NCBI RefSeq assembly: GCF_003858535.1
Contig: NZ_RQTJ01000021.1
Span: 1 to 44,152, forward strand
Direction: 5' to 3'
Length of the DNA: 44,152 nt
From: Paenimyroides viscosum
GTDB taxonomy: Bacteria > Bacteroidota > Bacteroidia > Flavobacteriales > Flavobacteriaceae
Made by a program: the position numbers and the translations under genes. A model generated the notes under the pieces. That model made no database searches. It saw only the letters and a program-made list of their open reading frames with translations, and was not told the DNA's origin. Numbering within the stretch: position 1 is the stretch's first letter; each line of letters starts with the position of its first letter. This document shows, piece after piece, positions 42,720-44,152 of the stretch.

Positions 42720-42827
42720 CAAACATTACAAAGAACCGTCAAGCTGAACTTGTTTCAGCTTCTCATCATATATATAAATTCATTCATACTTTTTATGAAC
42801 TGATGCGATTCCGGATCAAGTCCGGAA
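42720..42827. repeat. Composite intergenic palindromic repeats
   Basis: In the gap between maeB and the DUF6261-like gene: a copy of the 42-bp repeat core CAAACATTACAAAGAACC (42720-42737), then three small hairpins: AAGCTGAA/TTCAGCTT (42741-42748 with 42754-42761), TTCATA/TATGAA (42783-42799), and TTCCGGA/TCCGGAA (42809-42815 with 42821-42827). The text resembles dispersed intergenic repeats in Bacteroidota genomes (from memory). No gene is here. A CTCGCTGGCGTACAAG segment follows near 42854, echoed by CGCTGGCG near 43936. Confidence 0.55.
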
Positions 42828-42925
42828 CGACAAGGTTATAAGTACACATTACCCTCGCTGGCGTACAAGATTTTGTTGCTTGTTGTAAATGTTAGTAAAT
42901 AGTTTTTTAAGTGTTTTAAAGCATA

Positions 42926-42955
42926 AAAAAACATCTTATTTCTAAGATGTTTTTT
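42926..42955 (-). terminator. Terminator after the DUF6261-like gene
   Basis: A 13-bp stem AAAAAACATCTTA/TAAGATGTTTTTT (42926-42938 with 42943-42955, loop 4 bases) with A/T tails. It lies 6 bases past the gene stop. Confidence 0.85.
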
Positions 42956-42961
42956 ATCAAT

Positions 42962-43663
42962 TTACATATCTGTATTGGTACTATTGGTTTTTAAACTACT
43001 GTTCTTTGCCGCTTTTACAATTTCGTTTAAATCTAGGTAAAGTTTTGTCCAATCGGGTACGTCTTTCATTGCTGTAATAAGATTTAGATACGATCGTAAC
43101 ACTTTTTCTAGTTCTTTTCTAGTAGTCGATGCACTACTCATTTCACGTAACTCGGCATTAGCTTCGGCTTGTTCTGCGAAAATAATCTCAAAAGCGTTGT
43201 GCTTGTTTTTTAATTCTTCTAAAGCTGTAGTAAGTGCTAAATTTGCAATATGCTGTGCATTTTCTGGTTTTTCTAAAGCTTCAATTAGTTTTTTTAACTG
43301 TGCCGTTTCAGCAGAATAGCTCATACTGTTAATGTTTAAACCAAATGTTTTAATAACACTGTACAAAGTTTCGGCATCTTGTTGGTTTGCTGCCGATGGC
43401 AATTTACGGTAGCCATTTAAAAAAGCTTTAAGGCTACTAAAGGCAGCATCACGTTCTCTATCGGCGGTAGCTACATCTTGACCTTTACCGCTGTAGGTAA
43501 GTTTAGTGTAAACTGCATCGTACTTTTCATAACTAGTGTTTAATGCCAAAAGTAACGGATGGTTTTCTATAATGGTATACATACCATTTTGCGACGAACT
43601 AATAATACGTTGTACTAAGGTTGCCAAATTTTTGGTTGATAATCTTGCTAAATTAATTTTCAT
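42962..43663 (-). CDS. DUF6261-like family protein
   Basis: A 233-residue, mostly helical, soluble protein without signal peptide. It begins MKINLARLSTKNLATLVQRI; features include a heptad-like middle (ETAQLKKLIEALEKPENAQH), AQEAD-like Asp/Arg-rich DVATADRERDAAFSSLKAFL and a C-terminal YLDLNEIVKAAKN. The overall pattern matches my memory of DUF6261, a Bacteroidota family often present in several divergent copies per genome. Function is unknown. It has a promoter at 43706-43735 with both boxes, and tandem repeats directly beyond. Family assignment is tentative. Confidence 0.6.
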   Translation of the reverse strand: MKINLARLSTKNLATLVQRIISSSQNGMYTIIENHPLLLALNTSYEKYDAVYTKLTYSGKGQDVATADRERDAAFSSLKAFLNGYRKLPSAANQQDAETLYSVIKTFGLNINSMSYSAETAQLKKLIEALEKPENAQHIANLALTTALEELKNKHNAFEIIFAEQAEANAELREMSSASTTRKELEKVLRSYLNLITAMKDVPDWTKLYLDLNEIVKAAKNSSLKTNSTNTDM

Positions 43664-43705
43664 GCCCTTTAAATTTTTTCTAAATAATTAGACGTTAACT
43701 ATTTA

Positions 43706-43735
43706 TAAATATAAATAAAGTATTGATTATTACAA
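43706..43735 (-). promoter_or_regulatory. Promoter for the DUF6261-like gene
   Basis: Minus strand: TTG (43733-43735), 19 bases, then TATATTTA (43706-43713), one base off TAnnTTTG. Located 42 bases before the gene start and 22 bases short of the tandem repeats. Confidence 0.5.
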
Positions 43736-43757
43736 ATAAAAATGCGAAAGAATGTAA

Positions 43758-43925
43758 AAACAACCTTATTTTAAATAAAATACAACGTGCAAACATTACA
43801 AACAACTCTGTTTTAAATAAATTACAGCGAGCAAACATTACAAACAACCTTGTTTTAGATTAAATACAGCGTGCAAACATTACAACGGTACTGCGTTTAA
43901 ATAAAATACTTTTTACAAACATTAC
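43758..43925. repeat. Four tandem 42-bp repeats
   Basis: Copies at 43758-43799, 43800-43841, 43842-43883 and 43884-43925, all exactly 42 bases. Each ends in CAAACATTAC. The first three begin AAACAAC; the fourth begins AACGGTAC and is the most diverged. The middle is a degenerate TTTTAAATAAAATACAGCG-like stretch. There are no unique spacers, so it is not a CRISPR array. It lies in non-coding DNA upstream of the DUF6261-like gene. Confidence 0.85.
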
Positions 43926-44152
43926 AACGGCACGTCGCTGGCGCGAGCATATAAATATAGTAAACACAAGCGTGACGCTTGCGCTAGCGTGGTATACACT
44001 CCAACTCCATAATTTACACAACAAATGAAATCATCTTTTTTTAACATTTAAATTTAAATAGTATATTGCGGGGGTAAAAATATCTATGTGTAACCCATAG
44101 TGCATTATTAAACGAGATTAATTTTTAGGTTGTTAATATTTCTGTCGAATAC
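43926..44152. other. Right-end intergenic DNA with small palindromes
   Basis: No gene was recognised. The region has a GC-rich patch (CGTCGCTGGCGCGAGC at about 43934), a hairpin CAAGCG-TGA-CGCTTG (43967-43981) followed by GCGCTAGCGTGG, then AT-rich sequence to the window end. The GC-rich palindromes stand out against the AT-rich background and resemble dispersed intergenic repeats. Confidence 0.5.

Noticed and set aside
42528..42722. 64-residue minus-strand frame upstream of maeB
   Set aside because: Overlaps the maeB start in another frame and its -7 box; low complexity with no family features.
43758..43925. CRISPR array
   Set aside because: Copies are directly adjacent 42-base units with no unique spacers, no cas gene and a diverged fourth copy.

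Overview
This is chromosomal DNA from a member of the Bacteroidota, almost certainly class Flavobacteriia (the Flavobacterium/Myroides neighbourhood). The evidence is the AT-rich composition (judged by eye, not computed), a full-length SprA and a PorP/SprF protein of the type IX secretion system (T9SS), Bacteroidota-specific families (DUF3276, long NusB, DUF6252-like, DUF6261-like, lmo0937-type), lipoproteins with short lipoboxes followed by SSDD or KK, and many promoters with the flavobacterial -7 box TAnnTTTG. No rRNA, tRNA, CRISPR array, integrase or transposase was seen. Most of the window is ordinary core genome, mainly on the minus strand, and I did not find a convincing wholly new system.

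Layout. 1-1.6 kb: palindrome-bearing intergenic DNA, a DUF2059 protein, QueE and a 47-residue plus-strand gene. 1.6-8.6 kb (minus): an envelope-energisation cluster, read as ExbB, ExbD, ExbD, TonB, a small membrane protein, a second TonB, a PstS-like lipoprotein and a TPR protein. 8.9-12.1 kb: a HerA-like ATPase facing kynurenine 3-monooxygenase, then a tiny lmo0937-type membrane protein. 12.1-16.3 kb (minus): a lipoprotein, a frame-broken DUF6252-like lipoprotein, YajC, DUF1573, NusB and leucine dehydrogenase. 16.4-19.3 kb (plus): an ABC half-transporter, DUF3276 and a secreted protein. 19.3-20.9 kb (minus): gamma-carbonic anhydrase-like protein and PorP/SprF. 21.1-24.7 kb (plus): Nfu, a DUF255 protein and a secreted protein.

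24.8-30.5 kb (minus): heme and cytochrome oxidase genes (CtaB, two subunit III proteins, subunit IV), then an assembly operon (cysteine-less Sco-like protein, Sco, DUF420, a small CxxC membrane protein) ending in TsaB. 30.8-32.3 kb (minus): GcvH, VanZ-like protein and DeoC. 32.3-42.6 kb (minus): MaeB, RuvA and the 2436-residue SprA. 42.6-44.15 kb: palindromic intergenic repeats, a DUF6261-like gene and four 42-bp tandem repeats.

How the genes work together. Two Ton motors' worth of parts (one ExbB, two ExbD, two TonB) would power outer-membrane import. SprA and PorP/SprF belong to T9SS secretion and gliding. The CtaB/Cox/Sco/DUF420 block builds a heme-copper terminal oxidase. The points most worth a second look are the Sco-like protein that has lost its cysteines but kept a candidate metal-site histidine, the three frame breaks in the DUF6252-like gene, the TonB-PstS-TPR linkage without a Pst transporter, and the repeats at the right end.
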